A stretch of 64,000 bases of DNA. Source: an uncultured Faecalibacterium sp. (GTDB taxonomy: Bacteria > Bacillota > Clostridia > Oscillospirales > Ruminococcaceae). The stretch is from assembly GCA_934511465.1 (NCBI GenBank), contig CAKSWG010000007.1, positions 8,536-72,535 of the forward strand, written 5' to 3'. The stretch's first letter is position 1; each line of letters begins with the position of its first letter. The position numbers and the translations under genes are program-made. The notes under the pieces were generated by a model. The model was not told the origin of the DNA and did no database searches. It worked only from the letters and a program-made list of their open reading frames with translations. Of the stretch, positions 52,512-61,342 are shown in pieces.

Positions 52512-52602
52512 TGTTGTCCTGCGTATGGCATTGATTTTCAGGCAGGACCATTTCAAACAAGAAAAAGCGGGCATACTGCTTGCTTTTGAATGGAGGACAA
52601 CA
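52512..52602 (+). promoter_or_regulatory. Leader of asp23 with two mutually exclusive pairings over the ribosome site
   Basis: TGTTGTCCT (52512-52520) is fully complementary to AGGACAACA (52594-52602), which contains part of the Shine-Dalgarno GGAGGA. The overlapping GTCCTGC (52516-52522) is fully complementary to GCAGGAC (52542-52548). Only one can form at a time, so the leader could switch translation on and off. No known riboswitch class is recognised. Confidence 0.45.
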
Positions 52603-52604
52603 CA

Positions 52605-52973
52605 ATGGATATGCAGAATATGGACCTTCAGGGCGGCAGCCTTCAGATCTCCACCGAAGTGATCGGCAAGATCGCACGCTGTGCTGCATTAGAGATCGAC
52701 GGCGTTGCCGAAGTTTCCTGTGGCAAGCAGAATAAAAAGCTCAAGGATATTCTGGAGGCTTCCAGCATCCAGTCTCCCGTTGTCGTGGAAATGCGCGACG
52801 GCACCGCAAACATTACGCTGCATTTGATGATGCGTTTTGGTGCGCGCATCCCGGCTGTGGCGGAAAAAGTGCAGGAAAATGTGAAGAACGCTGTACAGAG
52901 CATGACCAACGTCACGGTGAGCCGCGTCAATCTGGTGATCGCCGGGCTGGCCGATGCAGCAGCAGAACAGTAA
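52605..52973 (+). CDS. Asp23/Gls24 family envelope stress response protein
   Basis: A 122-residue cytosolic protein with the DUF322/Asp23 core (ISTEVIGKIARCAALEIDGVAEVS and the VTVSRVNLVIAGL ending). Related proteins are made at the membrane during cell-wall stress. In Clostridia this gene often precedes nusB, as here (YqhY-like position; in Bacillus YqhY is tied to fatty-acid synthesis). GGAGGA 7 nt upstream sets the ATG at 52605. Confidence 0.9.
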   Translation: MDMQNMDLQGGSLQISTEVIGKIARCAALEIDGVAEVSCGKQNKKLKDILEASSIQSPVVVEMRDGTANITLHLMMRFGARIPAVAEKVQENVKNAVQSMTNVTVSRVNLVIAGLADAAAEQ

Positions 52974-53043
52974 AATCAAAAAAGTTAAAGGCCGCTGCCT
53001 TCCGCCGTTTTTGCCGGAGGGCCCCGGCTGTGAGAGGATCGTT

Positions 53044-53487
53044 ATGGAAAACATTTTGCCCCGTAGAGAAGCACGTGAGAATGCATTTTTGCTGGCATTC
53101 TCGCAGACGTTTGGTGATGTTCCGCTGGCTGAGGCGATCACCAATCATGAAGAAAACGACGAAGAGCATCCGGTGGATGGCTTCAGCAAGCATCTGCTGA
53201 ACGCATATTATGACCACTCGGCTGAGGTGGACGATGAAATTCGTGCCCATCTGCGCAACTGGACCATGGAGCGTCTGCCGCGCGTGAGCCTGACCGTCCT
53301 GCGTCTGGCTGTGGCAGAGATGCTGTTTGGCGGCGAGAACAAGCCCGGTGTTGCCATCAACGAGGCAGTGGAACTGACTAAAAAGTATGGCGCGGATGAT
53401 GACTATCAGTTCGTGAACGGTCTGCTTGGCGCAGTGGCCCGTGACCACGGTCTGGATGCTGCCACAGCGGAGCAGGCCGAACAGTGA
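53044..53487 (+). CDS. nusB: Transcription antitermination factor NusB
   Basis: A 147-residue all-helical RNA-binding protein of the rRNA antitermination complex. It shows PRREARENAFLLAFSQ, RLPRVSLTVLRLAVAEML and VAINEAVELTKKYG. The family's usual aspartate-rich D(RI)L of the fifth helix is conserved in pattern. The ATG at 53044 follows GAGAGGA. The stop overlaps the next start. Confidence 0.93.
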   Translation: MENILPRREARENAFLLAFSQTFGDVPLAEAITNHEENDEEHPVDGFSKHLLNAYYDHSAEVDDEIRAHLRNWTMERLPRVSLTVLRLAVAEMLFGGENKPGVAINEAVELTKKYGADDDYQFVNGLLGAVARDHGLDAATAEQAEQ

Positions 53488-54425
53488 GCCGCTATACGCT
53501 CGGTTTTGATACAAGCAACTATGCAACCTCTCTGGCAGTGTTTGATACAGCTGGAGAGGTTGTTTGCGCAAAGAAACGCTTTTTGCCGGTAAAAGAGGGC
53601 CAGCTTGGCCTGCGGCAGAGCGATGCCTTGTTTCATCACACGGTGGCGCTGCCGGAGATGATGCAGGAGCTTGCGCAGGAATTTGACCTGACAAAGATCA
53701 GTGCGGTGGGTGTATCGCAAAAGCCGCGTCCGGTAGAAGGCAGCTATATGCCGTGCTTTCTGGCGGGCGTCAGCGCAGCAACGGCCTTTGCACTGGCAAG
53801 GGACATCCCGCTTGTGCGGACGACCCACCAGCAGGGTCATGCTGCGGCTGCACTGTTTGCTGCGAAAGGCGAACAGCTGTTTAAAGAAAAAGTTCTGCTG
53901 TTCCATATTTCTGGCGGAACCACCGATCTGCTGCTCTGTGATCAGGTGCGGCAGATCACGACCCTTGGCACCAGCACCGACCTCTACGCCGGGCAGGCAG
54001 TAGACCGTGTAGGCGTCAAGCTCGGGTTCGGCTTCCCGGCAGGCGCCGAGGTATCCCGTCTGGCGGCGCAGTGTGAAGAAGAAATCAAGCCCAGATCCAG
54101 CGTGAAGGGGATGCAGTGCAGCCTTTCCGGGCTGGAAAACCAGTGCAATGCCCTGCTTGCCGCAGGCAAACCGCCGGAGTATGTGTGCAAATACTGCCTG
54201 CTCTGCGTGGCAGATACGGTGGTCAAAATGACAAAAGCGGCACAGAAGGAGCATCCGGGCCTGCCGGTCGTCTGTGCCGGCGGCGTGATGAGCAGTGATA
54301 TCATCCATGCGTGGGTGCAAAAACGCCTGCCGCAGGTGCATTTTGTGCCCGGACAGTATTCCAGCGATAACGCCATCGGCGTTTCCATTCTTGCAGCCCG
54401 GGAGGCTGGCTTATGGCTGAAGTGA
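53484..54425 (+). CDS. Kae1/TsaD-like glycoprotease-fold protein (paralog)
   Basis: A 313-residue ASKHA-fold protein. It opens with LGFDTSNYATSLAVFD, carries a HQQGH metal motif (His115, His119) and the HISGGTTDLLL and CAGGVMSSD nucleotide loops. True TsaD, which makes t6A37 in tRNA, has HxEGH and is longer; this looks like a divergent paralog found between nusB and xseA in Clostridia. Substrate unknown. The GTG start overlaps the nusB stop, and it overlaps xseA by 13 nt. Confidence 0.8.
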   Translation: MSRYTLGFDTSNYATSLAVFDTAGEVVCAKKRFLPVKEGQLGLRQSDALFHHTVALPEMMQELAQEFDLTKISAVGVSQKPRPVEGSYMPCFLAGVSAATAFALARDIPLVRTTHQQGHAAAALFAAKGEQLFKEKVLLFHISGGTTDLLLCDQVRQITTLGTSTDLYAGQAVDRVGVKLGFGFPAGAEVSRLAAQCEEEIKPRSSVKGMQCSLSGLENQCNALLAAGKPPEYVCKYCLLCVADTVVKMTKAAQKEHPGLPVVCAGGVMSSDIIHAWVQKRLPQVHFVPGQYSSDNAIGVSILAAREAGLWLK

Positions 54426-55636
54426 TCACGGTATCCGCATTGAACCGCTATGTGAAAACATTGCTGGACGCAAACGACATCCTGTTCGATCTGGCATTGC
54501 GCGGCGAGATTGCAAACTTTGTACAGAACGCGCGCAGCGGACACTGCTACTTTACCCTGCGGGATGAAGCCAGCAGCGTGAAGGCCGTGATGTTCCGCAC
54601 TGACGCGCGCCGCCTTGCTTTCCGTCCGGAGGAAGGAATGCGCGTTGTTGTGCGCTGCCGTGCCACGCTTTATGAACGGGACGGCGCATTCCAGCTCTAT
54701 GTGAATGATATGTTCCCGGATGGCATCGGCGCAGCGCAGCTGGCACTGGAGCAGCTTAAAGCCAGACTGGAAAAAGAGGGCCTGTTCGATGCCGAGCACA
54801 AAAAGCCTCTGCCGGCATTTCCAAAATGCATCGGTGTCGTTACCAGCAAGACCGGCGCTGCGCTGCAAGATATCCGCAATGTGATCGCCCGGCGCTGGCC
54901 ATCGGTGCGGCTGCTGTTGTGTCCGGTAACGGTACAGGGCTTTGAGGCTGCGCAGCAGGTTGCAGTCGCGATCCGAACTCTGGACCAGCGCAAAGAGGTG
55001 GACGAGATCATTGTGGCGCGCGGCGGCGGCAGCAGGGAAGATTTGTGGGTGTTCAACGCCGAGATCATTGCACGGGCAGCTTACCGCTGTAAAAAACCAC
55101 TGATCAGCGCCATTGGTCATGAGATCGACTACACACTTCTGGACTTTGTGGCCGACCGCCGCGCACCCACGCCTTCTGCCGCGGCAGAGCTTGCGGTGCC
55201 GGACCGGGCCGAACAAATGCGGATATTGCAGGATCTGCAACAAAATATTCGCAAAAATATGCAAAAACGGTTTGATTTATGCTATAATAGTCTGGAACAA
55301 TACAACTTTGTGTTGGAACAGAGCTCTGCCCGCAGGAATTGGCAAAAGAAAAGCGGCGAGTTGCAGCAGATGCAGCAGGATGTTCAGCACGAGATGTGTC
55401 GGCAGCTGCAATCTGCACAACAGGAATTGCAGCACGCAGCTGTACTGGCCAGTTCGCTGAACCCTTACAAGGTATTGGCCCGCGGCTATGCAATGATTAC
55501 AGCACCGGATGGCACCATCCTGAGCCCGGCCGATTTGCGGCTGGAAAAAACGATATATGTTCGCGGCGCTTCCAACCGGGCAAAATGTCATGTGGAAGCG
55601 GTGGAGGAGATCAATGAGAACACCCAAAAGTTTTGA
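54413..55636 (+). CDS. xseA: Exodeoxyribonuclease VII large subunit
   Basis: A 407-residue catalytic subunit that degrades single-stranded DNA from either end. An N-terminal OB-fold (GEIANFVQNARSGHCYFTLRD) is followed by the nuclease core with GVVTSKTGAALQDI and ARGGGSREDLWVFN, then the coiled-coil region and C-terminal part. It is followed by the small subunit with a 23-nt overlap. Confidence 0.96.
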   Translation: MAEVITVSALNRYVKTLLDANDILFDLALRGEIANFVQNARSGHCYFTLRDEASSVKAVMFRTDARRLAFRPEEGMRVVVRCRATLYERDGAFQLYVNDMFPDGIGAAQLALEQLKARLEKEGLFDAEHKKPLPAFPKCIGVVTSKTGAALQDIRNVIARRWPSVRLLLCPVTVQGFEAAQQVAVAIRTLDQRKEVDEIIVARGGGSREDLWVFNAEIIARAAYRCKKPLISAIGHEIDYTLLDFVADRRAPTPSAAAELAVPDRAEQMRILQDLQQNIRKNMQKRFDLCYNSLEQYNFVLEQSSARRNWQKKSGELQQMQQDVQHEMCRQLQSAQQELQHAAVLASSLNPYKVLARGYAMITAPDGTILSPADLRLEKTIYVRGASNRAKCHVEAVEEINENTQKF

Positions 55637-55841
55637 AGAGGGCATGGAGCGCCTGAATACGATCCTTGCACAAATGCAAAGCGAGGAGACTACGCTGACG
55701 GATTCCGTCAAACTATATGCCGAAGCTGCTGCGCTGATGGAATATTGTCATACCGCGCTGGAAAAGACCTCTCTTCAGATCGATGAGATCAACGCAAAGC
55801 TTTCGGATGTCCCGCAGGAGGGAAAAACGGATGGAGTATAA
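55614..55841 (+). CDS. xseB: Exodeoxyribonuclease VII small subunit
   Basis: A 75-residue helical partner of XseA with the family opening KSFEEGMERLNTILAQM and the LYAEAAALMEYCHTAL helix. GGAGGA just upstream, inside xseA, sets the ATG at 55614. It overlaps ispA by 11 nt. Confidence 0.94.
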   Translation: MRTPKSFEEGMERLNTILAQMQSEETTLTDSVKLYAEAAALMEYCHTALEKTSLQIDEINAKLSDVPQEGKTDGV

Positions 55842-56712
55842 GGAACAATATCAGCAGTACCTTGCAAGGGCACAGGCAGCGCTGGAAAAAGCCTGCGAGC
55901 GATTCCTGCCGGAGGAATCCGTAGTCTGCCGCGCCGCGCGCTACAGCCTGCTGGGCGGCGGCAAACGCATCCGTGCCGTGCTGGTGCTGAGTGTGTGCGA
56001 TATGCTGGACGGCGATCTGCTTGCTGCTGAACAGTTTGCAGCGGCAGTGGAAATGCTGCACTGCTATTCGCTGATCCACGATGATCTGCCCTGTATGGAT
56101 AACGATGATCTGCGGCGCGGCAGGCCGTCCTGTCACAAGGCGTTTGACGAAGCGACAGCCATGCTGGCTGGTGATGTTCTGCTGACCGAAGCGTTTGAAG
56201 CGGTTGCGAAGGCACCGGCAGAGCCTTCCGTTTGTGTGCGGGCGGCGCAGGCATTGAGCGCAGGCGCAGGCAGCCGCGGTATGGTCTATGGTCAGGAACT
56301 GGACCTCAAATACGAGGCACTCGCTGCCACAGAAGAACAGCTCCGGCTGATCCACCGCAACAAGACCGGCGCGCTGATCAATGCTGCCATCCAAATGGGC
56401 GCAGCCGCAGCCGGTGCCAGCGAGGAACAGTGCAGGGTGCTGGAACGGTATGCCTACGGCATCGGTCTTGTGTTCCAGATCGTAGACGATGTGCTGGATG
56501 TGACCAGCACGCCGGAACAGCTGGGCAAGCCCATTGGCAGCGACAACGAAAACGGCAAAACGACCTTTGTAACACTTTATGGCACAGCGGGCGCTATGCA
56601 GTTTGCGCAGCAATTGAACGAGAATGCCTGCGCGGAACTCCGCCGCAGCTTTGGCAGCAAAGCGGAATTTCTGGAACAACTTGCGCAGCAGCTTGTAGTA
56701 CGCAAAAACTAA
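55831..56712 (+). CDS. ispA: Polyprenyl synthetase, farnesyl diphosphate synthase type
   Basis: A 293-residue enzyme condensing isopentenyl with dimethylallyl and geranyl diphosphate. The first aspartate-rich motif DDLPCMDNDD has the two-residue insert of bacterial FPP synthases, and the second is QIVDDVLDV. The short-chain type is inferred from the HCYSLIHDD segment before the first motif. It begins an isoprenoid stretch: ispA, then dxs downstream. The ATG at 55831 follows GGAGGG. Confidence 0.93.
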   Translation: MEYKEQYQQYLARAQAALEKACERFLPEESVVCRAARYSLLGGGKRIRAVLVLSVCDMLDGDLLAAEQFAAAVEMLHCYSLIHDDLPCMDNDDLRRGRPSCHKAFDEATAMLAGDVLLTEAFEAVAKAPAEPSVCVRAAQALSAGAGSRGMVYGQELDLKYEALAATEEQLRLIHRNKTGALINAAIQMGAAAAGASEEQCRVLERYAYGIGLVFQIVDDVLDVTSTPEQLGKPIGSDNENGKTTFVTLYGTAGAMQFAQQLNENACAELRRSFGSKAEFLEQLAQQLVVRKN

Positions 56713-56733
56713 CGATATAAAAGGAAAATGATT

Positions 56734-57201
56734 ATGCAGTTGATTCGGGATATCCTGTCGTTCAACCAAATCCTCACGGTCTCGCTTCTGGGCTGGTTCG
56801 TGGCTCAGGTGCTGAAAACGACCATCAATTTCATCCTGCTGGGTAAATTCCAGCTGGAGCGCATGTGGGGTGATGGCGGTATGCCAAGCGCCCACAGCGC
56901 CACGGTGTGTGCCATGGTGATCGCCACCGGGCGCTGTGTGGGCATTGATTCGGCCATTTTTGCTGTGGCAAGTGTAGTAGCCATCATCACCATGCACGAC
57001 GCCATGGGCGTGCGGCACGAGACCGGCGAACAGGCCAAGGTGCTGAACCAGATGATCGACCAGTGGATCGATATCAGCGAAAAAAATGCGCCGTTCCTCC
57101 AGAATATGCACCTGAAGGAAATGGTAGGCCACACGCCGCTACAGGTGGTGGCCGGTGTTCTGGTGGGCGTGGCAGTCGGCTTTTTGTATCCGCTGGCGTA
57201 A
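56734..57201 (+). CDS. Divergent PAP2 family membrane protein (YuiD-like, DUF212)
   Basis: A 155-residue protein with about four hydrophobic segments. The motifs GGMPSAHSATVCA and DAMGVRHETGEQAKVLN match YuiD of Bacillus. The PSAHS triad-like motif recalls acid phosphatases acting on lipid phosphates. It sits between ispA and dxs, so undecaprenyl or other prenyl phosphate is a possible substrate (inference). AAAGGA is 8 nt from the ATG at 56734, better spaced than the ATG at 56728. Confidence 0.88.
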   Translation: MQLIRDILSFNQILTVSLLGWFVAQVLKTTINFILLGKFQLERMWGDGGMPSAHSATVCAMVIATGRCVGIDSAIFAVASVVAIITMHDAMGVRHETGEQAKVLNQMIDQWIDISEKNAPFLQNMHLKEMVGHTPLQVVAGVLVGVAVGFLYPLA

Positions 57202-57247
57202 AAATGTGCTGCTGCGGCACAAATCTGCATTGAAGGACGTGTGATGT

Positions 57248-59128
57248 ATGGGAATGCTGCTGGACAGCATTGATCAGCCCAGTGACCTGAAACAACTGAA
57301 TGAACAGCAGGTGGAACAGCTGTGCGCCGAGATCCGGCAATTTTTGCTGGAGAATATTTCCAAGACCGGCGGACATCTGGCTTCAAACCTTGGCATGGTG
57401 GAGCTTACGGTTGCACTGCATCGCGCACTGAACACGCCGCAGGATAAGATCGTGTTTGATGTGGGCCACCAGTGCTACACCCACAAAATCCTTACCGGCA
57501 GACGCGGGCAGTTCGACAAGCTGCGCCAGCTGGACGGCATCTCCGGTTTCCCGAACCCGAACGAGAGCAGGCACGACGCTTTTATTGCCGGACATGGCAA
57601 CACGGCGCTTTCGCTCGCCATCGGCATGGCGTGGGCTAAAAAACTCCGCCATGAACCCGGGCTTGTTGTGGCAGTGATCGGCGACGGCGCGTTTACCGGC
57701 GGCATGGTTTATGAGGGCATGAACAACATTGAGCATCTGGACAACCTTCTTGTGATCCTGAACGACAACAAAATGTCCATTTCCAAAAATGTGGGGGCCC
57801 TTGCCCGTTATCTGACCCATCTGCGCACAACGACGGCGTACTTTGATGCCAAGGATAATGTGCGCAGCTTTCTGGACGGTGTCCCCGTGGTGGGTGTGCC
57901 GCTGAAAAATACGATCACCGAGTGTAAGACACTGGTGCGCCGTGCCATGTACCATTCCACGATGTTTGAAGATATGGGCTTCCAGTACATCGGGCCGGTG
58001 GATGGCCATAATGTGGAGGAGCTGGAACGTACGATCCGCACCATCTGCGGCAGGCAGGGCCCGCATTTTCTGCATGTGATCACCAAAAAGGGGAAAGGCT
58101 ACCAGCCTGCCGAAGTGAATCCGGGCAATTACCACGGTGTTTCGGCCTTTGACCCAGACGGTATGCCGGACCCGGAAGTTGCCCCAAAAGAGTCTTTCTC
58201 GACGGTGTTCGGCAATGCCCTTGTAAAAGAAGGCACCAAAAACCAGAATCTCTGCGCCATTACGGCGGCTATGAAATATGGCACCGGCCTACAATTTTTT
58301 GCGCACAGCCATCCGGAACGTTTCTTTGATGTGGGCATGGCAGAGCAGCATGCTGTGACATTTGCAGCGGGCCTTGCCAGTCAGGGAATGCTGCCGGTGG
58401 TGTGCATTTATTCCACTTTTTTGCAGCGCTCCTATGACCAGATTATCCATGACGTAAACCTTTTAAAGGAAAACGTTGTGTTTGCCATTGACCGCGCCGG
58501 TTTTGTCCCGGCAGACGGCGAGACACATCAGGGCATTTACGACCCGGCATTTCTGAGCCAGATCGGCATGCCGCTGTATGCCCCCTCCAATTATCAGGAG
58601 CTGACCTATTGGCTGCGGAAATTATTGGGCGAACAGTTTCACGGCCCGCGTGCGATCCGTTATCCGCGCGGCGGAGAGAGCGCGGAGCTTGCCGCATTCG
58701 GTTGCAGCGGCAGGGAACACGACTTTTTGAAACAGACCGAGAATGCATCAATTGTCCTTGTAAGCTATGCAGATGAGTTGGAAGAACTTCTTTGCGCAGC
58801 AGAACGGTTGAGCCGAAAAGATGTAAAGTGCGATGTCGTAAAGCTTGTAAAGCTATATCCCTTTACAGAAAAGTTTGTCGAAGATTTGCTGAATTATAAA
58901 ATCATTTTGTTTGCGGAAGAATGCATTGCAAATGGAAGCATTGGTGAGCATCTGGAATATGCCTTGCAGCAAAAAGGCTGGGATGGTCGATTTATCCATT
59001 GTGCTGTGCGAGATGCATGCCTGCCGCACGCCAGCGTTGCGCAGATCAAGCAGGCAACGGGTCTGGATGCAGAGCACCTTGTGCAGGCCGTGCAGGCTGC
59101 GGTGATGAAAGGAGAAAACTTATCGTGA
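57248..59128 (+). CDS. dxs: 1-deoxy-D-xylulose-5-phosphate synthase
   Basis: A 626-residue TPP enzyme that condenses pyruvate and glyceraldehyde 3-phosphate, the first step of the MEP isoprenoid route. Seen are GGHLASNLGMVELTVALH, the TPP motif GDGAFTGGMVYEGMNN, and transketolase-type DVGMAEQHAVTFAAGLA with DRAGFVPADGETHQG in the middle domain. Start at the ATG at 57248, about 10 nt after AAGGA. The stop overlaps the tlyA start. Confidence 0.96.
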   Translation: MGMLLDSIDQPSDLKQLNEQQVEQLCAEIRQFLLENISKTGGHLASNLGMVELTVALHRALNTPQDKIVFDVGHQCYTHKILTGRRGQFDKLRQLDGISGFPNPNESRHDAFIAGHGNTALSLAIGMAWAKKLRHEPGLVVAVIGDGAFTGGMVYEGMNNIEHLDNLLVILNDNKMSISKNVGALARYLTHLRTTTAYFDAKDNVRSFLDGVPVVGVPLKNTITECKTLVRRAMYHSTMFEDMGFQYIGPVDGHNVEELERTIRTICGRQGPHFLHVITKKGKGYQPAEVNPGNYHGVSAFDPDGMPDPEVAPKESFSTVFGNALVKEGTKNQNLCAITAAMKYGTGLQFFAHSHPERFFDVGMAEQHAVTFAAGLASQGMLPVVCIYSTFLQRSYDQIIHDVNLLKENVVFAIDRAGFVPADGETHQGIYDPAFLSQIGMPLYAPSNYQELTYWLRKLLGEQFHGPRAIRYPRGGESAELAAFGCSGREHDFLKQTENASIVLVSYADELEELLCAAERLSRKDVKCDVVKLVKLYPFTEKFVEDLLNYKIILFAEECIANGSIGEHLEYALQQKGWDGRFIHCAVRDACLPHASVAQIKQATGLDAEHLVQAVQAAVMKGENLS

Positions 59129-59928
59129 AAATTCGGTTGGATCAATATCTTGTCCAGAACGGTCTGGCACAGAGCCGGGAACGTGCAAAGGCTCTGATCA
59201 TGTCCGGCATCGTCTTTGTCAACGAGCAAAAGGTGGATAAGGCCGGTGAGATGATCAAGGAAGACGCCAAGGTGGAGGTGCGCGGCCACGACATCGGTTA
59301 TGTGAGCCGCGGCGGCCTGAAGCTGGAAAAGGCCATGAAATGCTTCCCGCTGACGCCGAACGGCAAGGTCTGTATGGACATCGGCGCATCCACCGGCGGC
59401 TTTACGGATTGCATGTTGCAAAACGGAGCTGTCAAGGTATACGCCGTAGACGTCGGCTACGGTCAGCTGGCTTGGAGCCTGCGCACCGATGCGCGCGTAG
59501 TCAATATGGAACGCACCAATATCCGCAATGTTACGCTGGAGGATCTGGCGGAGCCCATCGAATTTTTCAGTGTGGATGTTTCCTTTATTTCGCTGCATCA
59601 TATCTTCCCGGTGGCACAGGCCATCACTACGCAGGACGCGATGGGCGTCTGTCTGGTCAAGCCGCAGTTTGAGGCCGGCCGCGAGAAAGTGGGCAAAAAC
59701 GGTGTCGTGCGCGATCCGGCTACCCACCGCGAAGTGCTGCATAACGCGATGGGCTATGCCGCTGCAAACGGTTTTGCTGTGCGCGGGCTGGATTTCAGCC
59801 CGGTGAAAGGCCCCGAGGGCAACATTGAATATCTGATGTTCGTGCAGAAGAGCACCGAGCCCGCCGTGCTGGACGACAGCGTTGCGGAACAGGTAGTGGC
59901 TGCAAGCCACAGCACGCTGGACCGTTGA
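59125..59928 (+). CDS. tlyA: TlyA family rRNA 2'-O-methyltransferase
   Basis: A 267-residue protein with an N-terminal S4 RNA-binding domain (IRLDQYLVQNGLAQSRERAKALI) and an FtsJ-like SAM domain (DIGASTGGFTDCML, AVDVGYGQL, LVKPQFEAGREKVG). TlyA methylates 16S and 23S rRNA in some bacteria. The GTG at 59125 overlaps the dxs stop and follows AAAGGAGA. dxs-tlyA-nadK-argR-recN is a conserved Firmicutes order. Confidence 0.94.
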   Translation: MKIRLDQYLVQNGLAQSRERAKALIMSGIVFVNEQKVDKAGEMIKEDAKVEVRGHDIGYVSRGGLKLEKAMKCFPLTPNGKVCMDIGASTGGFTDCMLQNGAVKVYAVDVGYGQLAWSLRTDARVVNMERTNIRNVTLEDLAEPIEFFSVDVSFISLHHIFPVAQAITTQDAMGVCLVKPQFEAGREKVGKNGVVRDPATHREVLHNAMGYAAANGFAVRGLDFSPVKGPEGNIEYLMFVQKSTEPAVLDDSVAEQVVAASHSTLDR

Positions 59929-59968
59929 GCACAGCCCAGCTCTTTGAACGATAAAAGGAGTCTCCGGT

Positions 59969-60820
59969 ATGACGATCTATATTTCGCCGAATCCCGGCAA
60001 ACCCTCCGCCAGTGAGATTGCGCTGCGTGCGGCGCAGATCCTGATGACCCACGGCGCGGACGTGCTGATGTGTGATACGCTGCGTGCAAGCTGTAGCACA
60101 GTGGGCGTTACCTATCTGCCGCTGGAGCAATGTCTTGCGCGCGCAGATGTGATCCTGACCATTGGCGGCGACGGCACCATCCTGCACGAAGCCAACCTTT
60201 CGCTGCACTATGCAAAGCCGATCCTGGGCATCAATTTGGGGCGCTGCGGTTTTCTGGCTACCTGTGAGATCGGTGAAATGGAAGCAAAGCTCTCCGCTGT
60301 TGCAAGAGGAGAATTCAGTCTGGACAACCGGATGCTGTTGTATGTCCGTGTTCTGGGCCACGACGGCTGGGAAGGCCATGCGCTGAATGATGTGGTGGTA
60401 ACAAAAGGCCGGTTACAGCAGGCCATCGATTTCAGCATTTACTGTGATGATATTCTGGTGGAGCATTACCGCGGAGATGGCGTGATCGTTGCTACGCCCA
60501 CCGGCTCTACCGCTTATTCGCTGGCCGCGGGCGGGCCTATTCTGGATTCGCAGACAAAAGGCGTAGTGGTAACACCCATTTGTCCGCACAGTCTGGCCAG
60601 CCCGGCCATGGTTTTTGCGCAGGAACGCAAGCTGAACATCTGCGTTGGGCAGGTGGCGGACGATGAAGTGTTTATCAGCTGTGACGGCGCAGTGGGCTGT
60701 CCGCTCAAGGCCGGTGCAACAGCTGAGGTGCGGCTCTCGGATCAGGTGGTAAAGCTGATCACCTTTGGCAGGGCAGATCAGTTTCAGGCCATCGATCAGA
60801 AACTGCGCAGCAGGCGATAA
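59969..60820 (+). CDS. nadK: NAD kinase
   Basis: A 283-residue enzyme phosphorylating NAD to NADP. It has the ATP motif GGDGTILHEANL, the NDVVVT segment, TPTGSTAYSLAAGGP and a late acidic DG loop. AAAAGGAG precedes the ATG. It follows tlyA by 40 nt and precedes argR by 18 nt. Confidence 0.96.
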   Translation: MTIYISPNPGKPSASEIALRAAQILMTHGADVLMCDTLRASCSTVGVTYLPLEQCLARADVILTIGGDGTILHEANLSLHYAKPILGINLGRCGFLATCEIGEMEAKLSAVARGEFSLDNRMLLYVRVLGHDGWEGHALNDVVVTKGRLQQAIDFSIYCDDILVEHYRGDGVIVATPTGSTAYSLAAGGPILDSQTKGVVVTPICPHSLASPAMVFAQERKLNICVGQVADDEVFISCDGAVGCPLKAGATAEVRLSDQVVKLITFGRADQFQAIDQKLRSRR

Positions 60821-60838
60821 AAAGGAGGCGAGGTTACG

Positions 60839-61327
60839 ATGGCACGCAGCCGCAAAGAAGATGCAAAAAGCAAAGGGGACCGCCAGCAGGCAATTTTAAG
60901 GCTTGTGCAGGAGCACCCGATCAGCCGTCAGGAAGTGCTGCTGGATCACCTTTCCAAAGAAGGGTTTGAGGTGACGCAGGCCACGATCTCCCGCGATATC
61001 CGGGAATTGTGCCTTGTAAAGGCGGCCACGGCAGAGGGCTACCGCTATGTTTCCAGCAGGAACGAGAGCTTCAACCCCAAGACCCAAGGCCGTTTTGAGA
61101 CCATTTTTCACGAGTCCGTTCTGGGCGTGGACTATGCCGGGCACGTTGTGCTGGTAAAGTGCTACTCTGGCATGGCCAATGCTGCATGTGAAGTTTTTGA
61201 CGCATTGCAGTGGAAAAACGTGGTTGGCACCCTTTCGGGCGACGACACGTTCCTGATCGTTGCACGGTCGGAGCGGGATGCCAAAACCATCTGTTCGGAA
61301 CTGACCAGACACATTGTACAAAAGTAA
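60839..61327 (+). CDS. argR: Arginine repressor ArgR/AhrC
   Basis: A 162-residue regulator with an N-terminal winged helix (HPISRQEVLLDHLSKEG, TQATISRDIRELCL) and a C-terminal hexamerisation and arginine-binding domain ending in SGDDTFLIVARSERDAK. It represses arginine synthesis and activates catabolism. The N-terminal extension of about 15 charged residues is longer than usual. Confidence 0.95.
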   Translation: MARSRKEDAKSKGDRQQAILRLVQEHPISRQEVLLDHLSKEGFEVTQATISRDIRELCLVKAATAEGYRYVSSRNESFNPKTQGRFETIFHESVLGVDYAGHVVLVKCYSGMANAACEVFDALQWKNVVGTLSGDDTFLIVARSERDAKTICSELTRHIVQK

Positions 61328-61342
61328 TGCGGGAGAGAGTAT

